Source of the DNA: a virus
Direction: 5' to 3' (one strand)
Length of the DNA: 32,491 nucleotides
Virus record (IMG/VR): IMGVR_UViG_3300032246_001121
Coordinates: 1 to 32,491 of that record
The translations under genes and the position numbers were made by a program. The notes below the pieces were generated by a model. It worked only from the letters and a program-made list of their open reading frames with translations, was not told where the DNA came from and made no database searches. Each line of letters opens with the position of its first letter. Positions within the stretch are counted from its first letter, which is position 1. Shown in pieces: positions 6,158 through 11,560 of the stretch.

Positions 6158-6176
6158 CGAACAAAAGGAGTATAAA

Positions 6177-6380
6177 ATGAACAACATCAAATGGGTTCGT
6201 GAGGATTACGGTTTTGGTAATCTCGCTTACAAGAGCGAAGTTGGTTACATTCAAAAAGTTGTCAAACCTCGTAACCCTGCTTGCCGCTCACGCAAAGATT
6301 ATTTTGAATATCAGATTGCTGGCAAAAGATTTAGCACACTTGCTCAAGCAAAAAAGTTTGCAGAAAAAGTAGGTGCGTAA
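6177..6380 (+). CDS. Small early protein, family 1 paralogue
   Basis: First gene of the rightward early operon; 67 aa with MNNIKWVREDYGFGNLAYKS at the start and RFSTLAQAKKFAEKVGA at the end. The N-terminal NIKW and the C-terminal F-S-x-L-x-x-AKKF helix match the proteins at 5717 (opposite strand) and 10801. Predicted as a few beta strands and one helix, basic overall. AAAAGGAG lies seven bases upstream. The gene ends in GGTGCGTAATC, with the next ATG two bases after the stop. Unknown function; likely an early host-takeover or regulatory protein. Confidence 0.68.
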   Translation: MNNIKWVREDYGFGNLAYKSEVGYIQKVVKPRNPACRSRKDYFEYQIAGKRFSTLAQAKKFAEKVGA

Positions 6381-6382
6381 TC

Positions 6383-6763
6383 ATGACCGAAATCAAACTA
6401 ACAAAAGCAACATCAAATGACTTTGCAAATTGCGTAGACATTTACAACGCTGAGGTAAGCCGCGGCGAGTACGCGCCAGATTTATTTTATGTGAGCGCAA
6501 AATCAAATGGTTATGAAAGACAAAGGCATGATGCTTTAACTATCAACGGCATTGATGGCGCAATGATGGTACTTGAAATGTTGCTCGGCGAAATAGAGCA
6601 TTGCACTAACGCCATGTATGAAGATGGCTCAGACTCAGACGGCTACCAACAGGCTTACCGCGTTAGAAAGCGTATGCGGAAATTGATGGAGCAAGTGTTA
6701 GATGCGTTCCCAGAATCGGAAACACATCCTGACCGCTCAGAAAACTTTAGGGCTTACATCTAA
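6383..6763 (+). CDS. Acidic early protein of unknown function
   Basis: The 126-aa protein (MTEIKLTKATSNDFANCVDI...) is acidic and mainly helical, with ALTINGIDGAMMVLEMLLGE in the middle and an acidic GSDSDGYQQAYRVRKRMRKL segment before a C-terminal helix. The start follows the preceding GGTGCG-TAA-TC junction; that GGTG is the only ribosome-binding-like sequence, embedded in the upstream gene. I recognise no family. It is followed by a hairpin, so it probably ends the first transcription unit. Confidence 0.6.
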   Translation: MTEIKLTKATSNDFANCVDIYNAEVSRGEYAPDLFYVSAKSNGYERQRHDALTINGIDGAMMVLEMLLGEIEHCTNAMYEDGSDSDGYQQAYRVRKRMRKLMEQVLDAFPESETHPDRSENFRAYI

Positions 6764-6801
6764 AAAATGTCAGACCTGAATGGTACAACTGAATAAGAAA
6801 G

Positions 6802-6835
6802 GGCTGGCCACTCCGAGCAACTAGAGTGGCCAGCC
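6802..6835 (+). terminator. Strong hairpin between early genes
   Basis: GGCTGGCCACTC pairs perfectly with GAGTGGCCAGCC (12 bp) around the loop CGAGCAACTA. No U-run follows (AACTGCAAC), so it could be a leaky or factor-dependent terminator or an mRNA processing/stability element between the small early genes and the recombination module. No promoter is obvious in the 49 bases before the next ATG. Confidence 0.6.
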
Positions 6836-6884
6836 AACTGCAACAAACAATGGAAGCAATAACAACAATGATACAGGAGTAACA

Positions 6885-7487
6885 ATGGAACAACAACAGC
6901 AAGATGCTTTACGGAAACCATTTCCAAAAGAGCGTATTCAAAAACTGCCCACGGGTGGAGTGCAATTAGATTATGTTTCTCACGCATGGGTCACAGACCG
7001 ACTACTTGAAGTAGACCCTGAGTGGACTTGGAAGCCGCTCGCGTTTGATTCGGATGGCTTGCCTAAGTTTGATGAGCATGGCGGACTATGGATTGAACTA
7101 ACTGTGTGCGGCGTAACTCGTTACGGCTACGGTGAGCCACAAGGTCGCGACAGGTTTGACCAGACTAAGGGTGCAATCGGTAACGCGATTCGTAACGCGG
7201 CTATGCGTTTCGGTGTAGCCCTAGATTTGTGGGCAAGGGAATCACAAGCAAGCAAGGTTGAATCTAAGCCTGTTGAGAAACCTGCACGGCCAGCCAAGAA
7301 ACTTCCTGCTAATGTGCCAGCCGCATCAAGCGAAGAAACGATTGCTGAAGCCTATGTAAAAATTGGATTGGCCACCGATGCGGATGCGCTTAAAACAATC
7401 TGGGCTGACAACAGCGATGTGTTAGATGTTGAATACAACGGCACAACAATTCGCAAATACATCATGCAACGAAAAGATGAAGTGTAA
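6885..7487 (+). CDS. Rad52-like single-strand annealing protein
   Basis: Residues about 25-116 match Rad52/DUF1071-type single-strand annealing proteins: QLDYVSHAWVTDRLLEVDP, then WTWKPLAFD, a beta hairpin GLWIELTVCGVTRYGYGE, and the hallmark helix KGAIGNAIRNAAMRFGVALD. These proteins form rings that anneal complementary single strands during phage recombination. A Pro/Lys/Ala-rich linker (about 120-150) leads to a small helical C-terminal domain (151-200), often a partner-binding region. AGGAG lies close before the ATG. A Cas4-like nuclease follows three genes later and an SSB lies at 13517, giving a complete annealing-type recombination set. Confidence 0.82.
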   Translation: MEQQQQDALRKPFPKERIQKLPTGGVQLDYVSHAWVTDRLLEVDPEWTWKPLAFDSDGLPKFDEHGGLWIELTVCGVTRYGYGEPQGRDRFDQTKGAIGNAIRNAAMRFGVALDLWARESQASKVESKPVEKPARPAKKLPANVPAASSEETIAEAYVKIGLATDADALKTIWADNSDVLDVEYNGTTIRKYIMQRKDEV

Positions 7488-7489
7488 TT

Positions 7490-7918
7490 GTGGGCGCACA
7501 ATTTGAAACCGTATTGCCTTACGGTGGAAACTCAGGTTGGTCAGGGTCGGACACTAGCCGCACAAGGGCTACTGACTCTGACCGCAAGGGCGATACTAAG
7601 CGGAGGCAGTTAGCAACTCTGAGCGCATTGCTAGAGGCTGGCGATGAGGGTTTAACTGTGCATGAGTTGGATGGTTTGTTTGGCTGGAATCACCACGGTA
7701 AATCCTCTGGCGTACTTTCAACATTGCACAAGGCCGAAAAAATTGCACGGCTAAAAATTTCTCGCGATGGGTGTAAAATCTATGTGCATCCCAATTTCAT
7801 AAATGGGCGCAACACAGAAACACACGGTAGAAAAAAACCATCAGTAGAGGCGATACAAAATCTTATTTGTGGATGCTACTGTTGCACATCTATCCTTGAC
7901 CGATTGGAAAAACTATGA
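7490..7918 (+). CDS. Winged-helix DNA-binding protein
   Basis: The 142-aa protein starts with LPYGGNSGWSGSDTSRTRAT, a motif of many actinophage proteins, and then has a winged-helix-like region: QLATLSALLEAGDEGLTVHE, the helix LDGLFGWNHHGKSSGVLSTL (recognition-helix region), and a wing KIARLKISRDGCKIYVHP ending NFINGRNT. Start GTG at 7490 directly follows the annealing-protein stop. A CGCYCC cluster lies in the C-terminal helix. It probably binds DNA, either as a regulator or as part of the recombination/replication complex. The stop overlaps the next microgene start (ATGA). Confidence 0.7.
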   Translation: MGAQFETVLPYGGNSGWSGSDTSRTRATDSDRKGDTKRRQLATLSALLEAGDEGLTVHELDGLFGWNHHGKSSGVLSTLHKAEKIARLKISRDGCKIYVHPNFINGRNTETHGRKKPSVEAIQNLICGCYCCTSILDRLEKL

Positions 7919-8007
7919 GCCATCCCATTTCACGCGACAATGTTATTTGTATCAAGTGCGGATACCTGCGACCTGTTGATGAATTTTGTACGAGGTGTGG
8001 CGCATGA
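7915..8007 (+). CDS. 30-aa zinc-ribbon microprotein
   Basis: The product MSHPISRDNVICIKCGYLRP followed by VDEFCTRCGA has two CxxCG knuckles (C12, C15, C25, C28), the smallest arrangement able to bind one zinc ion. Both ends are coupled by ATGA overlaps: its ATG overlaps the stop of the winged-helix gene and its stop overlaps the ATG at 8004. This coupling and the intact zinc motif make it a convincing gene although it is only 30 codons. Role unknown; a nucleic-acid or protein adaptor is possible. Confidence 0.72.
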   Translation: MSHPISRDNVICIKCGYLRPVDEFCTRCGA

Positions 8008-8351
8008 TTGTTACGCCAGCATCGGTAGAGAAACGCCTTGTTGAATTGTCAAAAGAAATTGATGAGGCTCAAAAGTTTCTTAATGAATCCGAACAAGAGT
8101 ATTTTGATTCTAAGAGTGCGTGTGAAATTGCGTTAGCCGAATCTCGGTTGGCTATGCGTAAAGATGGATTGAAATTTACGGTGCAAGAGAAAGAGGATTT
8201 AGCCACGGTTGAATGTTCTGCGTTGATTCGCAGAGTGTACGCGGCTGAAGCAAAAGTTAGAGCCGCGAGGGGTAATGCTCAACGGGTGCGAACCCAGATT
8301 GATATTGCTCGTAGCATTGGAACAAGTGTCAGAGCGGCATTGGACAATTAG
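8004..8351 (+). CDS. Coiled-coil protein in recombination module
   Basis: From ATG at 8004 the product has 115 aa and is almost wholly helical and charged (VEKRLVELSKEIDEAQKFLN, then SKSACEIALAESRLAMRKDG, then AALDN at the end), consistent with a long antiparallel coiled coil. The ATGA overlap with the zinc microgene argues for this start rather than the in-frame TTG at 7986. Similar coiled-coil proteins often sit next to phage Cas4/RecB-type nucleases and annealing proteins; its role is unknown. A four-base gap separates it from the nuclease gene. Confidence 0.65.
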   Translation: MIVTPASVEKRLVELSKEIDEAQKFLNESEQEYFDSKSACEIALAESRLAMRKDGLKFTVQEKEDLATVECSALIRRVYAAEAKVRAARGNAQRVRTQIDIARSIGTSVRAALDN

Positions 8352-8355
8352 AAAC

Positions 8356-9267
8356 ATGGAAACAAAAATGAGCATCAAAGAAACATTGATTACGAAACTG
8401 ACAGAGCAAGATAAGACACGGCCACGGAGCGTACAAACGCAGGTCGGTGTTAGTGAGATTGGCGGATGTGCAACGCGAGTCTGGCACAAGGTAAACGGTA
8501 CAGAGGTAACGAATCCCGACACACTACGCCTAGCCGCCATCATGGGTACAGCATTGCACTCAATGATTGAGGAAGTGTTTGAGCCTGACCCACGGTATAA
8601 GGTTGAAACTGAAGTTGCTGTTGGCGATATCCTCGGACACATTGATTTGATTGATACCGAAACAAACACTATTTGGGATTGGAAAACTACAACCAAAAAC
8701 AGTCTTGCTTATTTTGGTAGCAAGCAACAGTTGATGCAGGTGCAGTTGTACGGTTGGTTAGCGAATCAGAACGGCATCAAGATTGAGCGTGTGGGTTTGG
8801 TTGCGATTGCTCGTGACGGTAACGAGTCAGACATTACAGAGTTGTCGTGGGCTTACGATGAGGCGATTGCTCTTGAAGCGGTGGAGCGTTACCACGAAAT
8901 CAAACAACAGTTTGAACCTCCAGCACCTGAAAAGGATGCAAAGTTTTGTGCTAACTATTGTCCGTTTTTTGGTGCGTGTGATGGCATTGTTGAACCGACT
9001 CCAACGAACATGATTGCCAGCATGGAAATTGCTACGCTCGCTGAGGATTACAAGACCATCGCCGCTCAAGTTAAGGAACTGACAGCGCAACAGGATTACA
9101 TCAAAGAGCAGTTGGATGGCACGACTGGTACAACTGCGACAGGAACGGTAATCAAGTGGGCGCAAGTTGCTGGCCGTCAAAGCATTGACGAGGCTGAGGT
9201 TGAGAAGTTGTTAGGGTTCGTTCCTAAGAAACAGGGCAACGGCTACAACAGGCTCACCATCAAGTGA
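8356..9267 (+). CDS. Cas4/RecB-like Fe-S PD-(D/E)XK exonuclease
   Basis: The 303-aa protein has the RecB/Cas4 nuclease motifs: SEIGGC (C38), GTALHSMIEEVF (H68), GHIDLID (D97), IWDWKT (D108, K110) and the QxxxY-type motif near QLMQVQLYGW (Q128, Y132). Three further Cys near the C-terminal side, C198, C202 and C208 (CANYCPFFGAC), together with C38 give the four-Cys [4Fe-4S] arrangement of Cas4 and AddB. Residues 225-260 look like a coiled coil. It probably resects DNA ends for the Rad52-like annealing protein. Start ATG at 8356 (or 8368) is preferred over the in-frame start at 8275, which lies inside the previous gene. No cas1/cas2 or CRISPR array is nearby. Confidence 0.85.
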   Translation: METKMSIKETLITKLTEQDKTRPRSVQTQVGVSEIGGCATRVWHKVNGTEVTNPDTLRLAAIMGTALHSMIEEVFEPDPRYKVETEVAVGDILGHIDLIDTETNTIWDWKTTTKNSLAYFGSKQQLMQVQLYGWLANQNGIKIERVGLVAIARDGNESDITELSWAYDEAIALEAVERYHEIKQQFEPPAPEKDAKFCANYCPFFGACDGIVEPTPTNMIASMEIATLAEDYKTIAAQVKELTAQQDYIKEQLDGTTGTTATGTVIKWAQVAGRQSIDEAEVEKLLGFVPKKQGNGYNRLTIK

Positions 9268-9280
9268 CATTAAGTTGTGT

Positions 9281-9286
9281 CACAAT
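9281..9286 (+). promoter_or_regulatory. Candidate -10 for a leaderless WhiB mRNA
   Basis: CACAAT lies six bases before the GTG start of the second WhiB gene, which lacks a Shine-Dalgarno sequence. That spacing would put the transcription start at or next to the start codon. The same geometry recurs before four other genes in the window. Confidence 0.45.
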
Positions 9287-9292
9287 GTTTAG

Positions 9293-9589
9293 GTGACTGG
9301 CTACTATCCAAAATTTACGATACCGAATTTACCTAACGCCTCGTGTAACGATAAGACTATTGACCCTGACATTTTTTACGCCGATGATTGCCAGATACCT
9401 GATAAGGCTGTTGTAGAAAAAGCGCGTGAGATTTGTTTGCCATGTGTTGAGCGCGTGGCTTGTTTGATGTGGGCATTACAGAATGAAACTTTTGGTATGT
9501 GGGGCGGCATGACAGCGAACGAACGCAGATACTTTAAGCAACGCAAGATGAAAAAGTTAGAACACTTGAAAGACTTAGGATTGATTTAG
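9293..9589 (+). CDS. WhiB-family Fe-S transcription factor (second)
   Basis: The 98-aa protein has C18 and C33 upstream and then CxxC-x5-C (C48, C51, C57), followed by FGMWGGMT (67-74), the WhiB glycine-tryptophan turn, and a basic end (RRYFKQRKMKKLEH). Either C18 or C33 completes the four-Cys cluster; C33, inside a YADDC context, is the likelier by alignment. It differs clearly from the WhiB at 4729 (shorter tail, longer N-terminus), so the pair is not a recent duplication. The GTG start has no Shine-Dalgarno sequence but a -10-like box at leaderless distance. It probably modulates host RNA polymerase at a different stage from the leftward WhiB. Confidence 0.88.
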   Translation: MTGYYPKFTIPNLPNASCNDKTIDPDIFYADDCQIPDKAVVEKAREICLPCVERVACLMWALQNETFGMWGGMTANERRYFKQRKMKKLEHLKDLGLI

Positions 9590-9597
9590 GAGCAACG

Positions 9598-10017
9598 ATG
9601 ATACCAACGCAAGAGCAACGCGATGGATTCATAAAAGAATACATAGAAAGTTTACCGCCAGAGATGCGGCCAGATTCAATCACGCGAACGATTGATATCT
9701 TTTTAGCGAATAGTTTTCACTATGGTTGGAATCCGAAACAGTTGGCTCATGCTGTTGCGGCTGGCGTTCGTAATACGGATAACCCTGTTGGTGCGGCGGT
9801 GAAGCGGTTACATGGTTTGAGTTTGCATCGGCCACCTAAAACAAACACTACGCCTAAGTTTGTTCCTGAACCTAAAGCACCTAAGTTGCCTGATGAGTTG
9901 CGTCAGGAACGCGCTCAGGTGATGAAAGATTTGATGCGAAAAAAAATTACTGAGGATGAGGCCGTGAAAATGATTCAAGATATCTATGACCGATTTGCTC
10001 AAACCGATTCTCTCTGA
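9598..10017 (+). CDS. Conserved-looking phage protein of unknown function
   Basis: The 139-aa product begins MIPTQEQRDGFIKEYIESLP, has a helical region (ITRTIDIFLANSFHYGWNPK followed by QLAHAVAAGVRNT), an NPVGAAVKRLHGL helix, a Pro/Lys-rich linker (about 80-100) and a C-terminal helical pair. AGGAG lies six bases before ATG. The last gene before a 487-base gene-free region and next to recombination genes, it could be involved in replication initiation or helicase loading, but nothing in the sequence shows that. Confidence 0.55.
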   Translation: MIPTQEQRDGFIKEYIESLPPEMRPDSITRTIDIFLANSFHYGWNPKQLAHAVAAGVRNTDNPVGAAVKRLHGLSLHRPPKTNTTPKFVPEPKAPKLPDELRQERAQVMKDLMRKKITEDEAVKMIQDIYDRFAQTDSL

Positions 10018-10384
10018 TTAAGATTCAAGTCCAACCACACGATGTTGTAAAACTTGTGCCACGGTCTGACCGACCTGAGCCACGCTTTAGAGGCGTTAGG
10101 TAGTCTTGCCCGAATGTCTGTCGGGTAGCCATCACAACGATTCGGGCTTAGTACGAATTTCAATGTGAGCCTTATGGGTGTTGTTCAATACGGATTGCCT
10201 GAGCGATGATAGAAAAAACTTTGTAAGGATATGACGCAATCGGATTTCATCCTCAACTTTTTTTAGTCAATCCTGTGTGCTGGGTTCGCGGTCAGGGCTG
10301 GGTCAGGTTGCTCTTGTGTGTGTATAAATTTAGACATACATAGTTACGGAAGTTAAGTGCGCTGGTAAGTGTCGTACCGAAAAG
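10018..10384. other. Gene-free, structured-looking region (ncRNA or origin candidate)
   Basis: No convincing ORF on either strand. The stretch holds many short inverted repeats: CGGTCTGACCG (10052-10062), ACGC...GCGT (about 10082-10096), nested CCCGA/TCGGG and CCCGAAT/ATTCGGG (about 10109-10145), GGAT...ATCC, a near-dyad around TGTATAAATTTAGACATACA (10320s-10350) and GGTA...TACC (10364-10378). Direct GTCAGG repeats lie near 10291 and 10302. A nested helix set of this kind fits a structured noncoding RNA or a replication origin. Strand and function cannot be fixed by eye. Confidence 0.4.
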
Positions 10385-10486
10385 CCTTGCGGTTAAAGGG
10401 AAATTTTGCCTAAAAAAATAATTGCGAAATAAGTTGTATCTCAATTCAAACTGTGTCTATACTAGAGATGTGGGTCAGGGTGACCC
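10385..10486 (+). promoter_or_regulatory. Early promoter cassette, copy D (rightward)
   Basis: Dyad CCTTGCGGTTAAAGG (10385-10399), A7 tract near 10412, -35 TTGTAT (10434-10439), 18-bp spacer, -10 TATACT (10458-10463), leader hairpin GGGTC-AGGGT-GACCC (10472-10486), then AGAAAGGCAAGAAAATG with the start at 10505. The segment from -35 to -10 is nearly identical to copy C (TCAATTCAAACTGTGT shared). Confidence 0.8.
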
Positions 10487-10504
10487 GAACAGAAAGGCAA
10501 GAAA

Positions 10505-10801
10505 ATGAACATCACAACCGCTAAAGAAATCGTTGCTCAGTTTGAATCAAAGGGCTGGGAAATCAAAGTAGAACAAGACACTAATGACCGCTACTGGGTA
10601 TTTGTTTCTAACTCAAATCACACAGCATGGTACGACTCATTTGATACATACTTCATTGCAGTCAATCTAGATACTTACACCAAGCGTTGCCACACTCGTA
10701 TCTCGGCACATCGTTTCGGCAAGGTAGTTGAAGTTAAGCAACGCGCACTTGCAACCTACGCTTTGTACGCAATGAACTACAACGCAAAGGTAGGTGCGTA
10801 A
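10505..10801 (+). CDS. Small early protein of unknown function
   Basis: The 98-aa product begins MNITTAKEIVAQFESKGWEI, has a strand-turn-strand region (DRYWVFVSNSNHTAWYDSFD) and ends in a helical/basic part with NYNAKVGA. AAAGGCAAGAAA precedes the ATG directly. The final GGTGCGTAATG overlaps the next start by one base. The YWVFVSNSN strand pattern is loosely like the other tiny early proteins, but I cannot assign it to either paralogue family. Unknown function. Confidence 0.62.
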   Translation: MNITTAKEIVAQFESKGWEIKVEQDTNDRYWVFVSNSNHTAWYDSFDTYFIAVNLDTYTKRCHTRISAHRFGKVVEVKQRALATYALYAMNYNAKVGA

Positions 10802-11010
10802 TGATTAGCAACATCAAGTGGAGCGCATCACGCGATTCAGAAACAAACATTGTTAGTCACACAGCGGAAGTCAATGGCCGCGGATTTGTTATCAGTCGCG
10901 TTGATGTTATCGGTGAGGGCTGGGTTGTTGTGCTAAACGATATACACATTTTCAAAAGCATTAAGACCGCTAAAGAATATGTTGCTCGCTTACAGACAGT
11001 AGGTTTCTAA
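10801..11010 (+). CDS. Small early protein, family 1 paralogue
   Basis: The 69-aa product begins MISNIKWSASRDSETNIVSH and ends HIFKSIKTAKEYVARLQTVGF. The NIKW start and the F-K-S-I-x-x-AKEYV helix match the proteins at 6177 and 5717. Between them lie alternating hydrophobic strands (GFVISRVDVIG, GWVVVLN). Its ATG overlaps the upstream stop in a TAATG junction with GGTG as the only ribosome-binding-like sequence. Unknown function; duplicated small domain. Confidence 0.66.
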   Translation: MISNIKWSASRDSETNIVSHTAEVNGRGFVISRVDVIGEGWVVVLNDIHIFKSIKTAKEYVARLQTVGF

Positions 11011-11106
11011 ATGGATTGTTATGGCCGTCACGAATGGATTGAAGATGAGAACGAAACAACCTGCTCACAATGCGGAGCAGTAGAAAGAGAGAGCGAAGAT
11101 GTTTAG
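11011..11106 (+). CDS. 31-aa Cys/His microprotein
   Basis: ATG at 11011 follows the preceding TAA with no gap. The product MDCYGRHEWIEDENETTCSQ continues CGAVERESEDV. C3, H7, C18 and C21 form a CxxxH...CxxCG arrangement able to bind one zinc ion, similar to other tiny actinophage proteins. It overlaps the next small gene by eight bases. The exact abutment at both ends supports a genuine gene. Confidence 0.58.
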   Translation: MDCYGRHEWIEDENETTCSQCGAVERESEDV

Positions 11107-11215
11107 TAAATGGGAACAGTTGCCGTGGACAGCGCGTGGCCTAAAATTCAAATTCATTGTTGAGATGATTGCAATAACTTGTTTTGTGATTGTCGGGTCT
11201 ATTGATATAAAATAA
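11099..11215 (+). CDS. 38-aa membrane microprotein
   Basis: ATG at 11099 inside the end of the previous gene gives MFSKWEQLPWTARGLKFKFI followed by VEMIAITCFVIVGSIDIK and TAA at 11213-11215. There is one transmembrane helix (about residues 18-35) with a basic, Trp-containing N-terminus. A purine-rich AGAAAGAGAGAG tract precedes the start. It ends this small operon before a terminator. Membrane location is inferred; function unknown. Confidence 0.52.
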   Translation: MFSKWEQLPWTARGLKFKFIVEMIAITCFVIVGSIDIK

Positions 11216-11269
11216 AACTGCCGTGTTGGGAAGTGCGGCGAGGAAACAAATAACTGAATAACAAACACT

Positions 11270-11306
11270 AGGTCAATACTCTTGGGGAGTGTTGGCCTTT
11301 TGTTTT
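11270..11306 (+). terminator. Rho-independent terminator
   Basis: AGGTCAATACTC pairs with GAGTGTTGGCCT (12 bp with two G-U pairs) around TTGGG, followed by TTTTGTTTT. It closes the 10505-11215 operon just before a leaderless-type start. Confidence 0.82.
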
Positions 11307-11329
11307 GGTCAAACAACATCCGCTGGTAT

Positions 11330-11335
11330 TAGACT
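11330..11335 (+). promoter_or_regulatory. Candidate -10 for leaderless mRNA
   Basis: TAGACT lies six bases before the ATG at 11342, directly downstream of a terminator; no Shine-Dalgarno sequence exists between the two. Confidence 0.5.
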
Positions 11336-11341
11336 GATGCC

Positions 11342-11560
11342 ATGTCACTCAGCGACCAGATACAACAAATCATTGATGAAAGCCCCAGCGCACGAACCGA
11401 GGGCGGCGTTTGCACATCTTGGATTCTTTTAACTGAGTGGGTTGATTCTGATGGTTCAGTATGGCTAGAGGAAAACCGCACCTATGGGATGCCAGCATGG
11501 AGGCGGCTCGGAATCCTAAACTATGTCGTAGTTGAGTCTGAGGACTTAGACGATGAGTAA
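11342..11560 (+). CDS. Small conserved-looking protein, operon leader gene
   Basis: The 72-aa acidic product reads MSLSDQIQQIIDESPSARTE, then SWILLTEWVDSDGSVWLEEN and GMPAWRRLGILNYVVVESED. The WxLLxEWVDxDG and MPAWRRLGIL pattern occurs in many small actinophage proteins without known function. It is the first gene after a terminator and is likely translated from a leaderless mRNA. The stop lies eight bases inside the PP-loop gene. Confidence 0.62.
   Translation: MSLSDQIQQIIDESPSARTEGGVCTSWILLTEWVDSDGSVWLEENRTYGMPAWRRLGILNYVVVESEDLDDE

Noticed and set aside
6769-6884. Very short ORFs (9-10 codons) before the annealing protein
   Set aside because: They lack family features and overlap a hairpin or the ribosome-binding site; a leader peptide cannot be excluded but is not supported.
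8275-8355. Upstream extension of the Cas4-like nuclease
   Set aside because: It would begin deep inside the coiled-coil gene and add residues unrelated to the family; ATG at 8356 follows the upstream stop closely.
8199-8696. 165-codon reverse-strand ORF opposite the nuclease start
   Set aside because: Antisense to two clear genes; composition is that of a mirror frame and no initiation signal is present.
10290-10310. GGTTCG-containing stretch resembling a tRNA T-arm
   Set aside because: No acceptor stem or anticodon arm can be drawn around it; no tRNA gene was recognised anywhere in the window.
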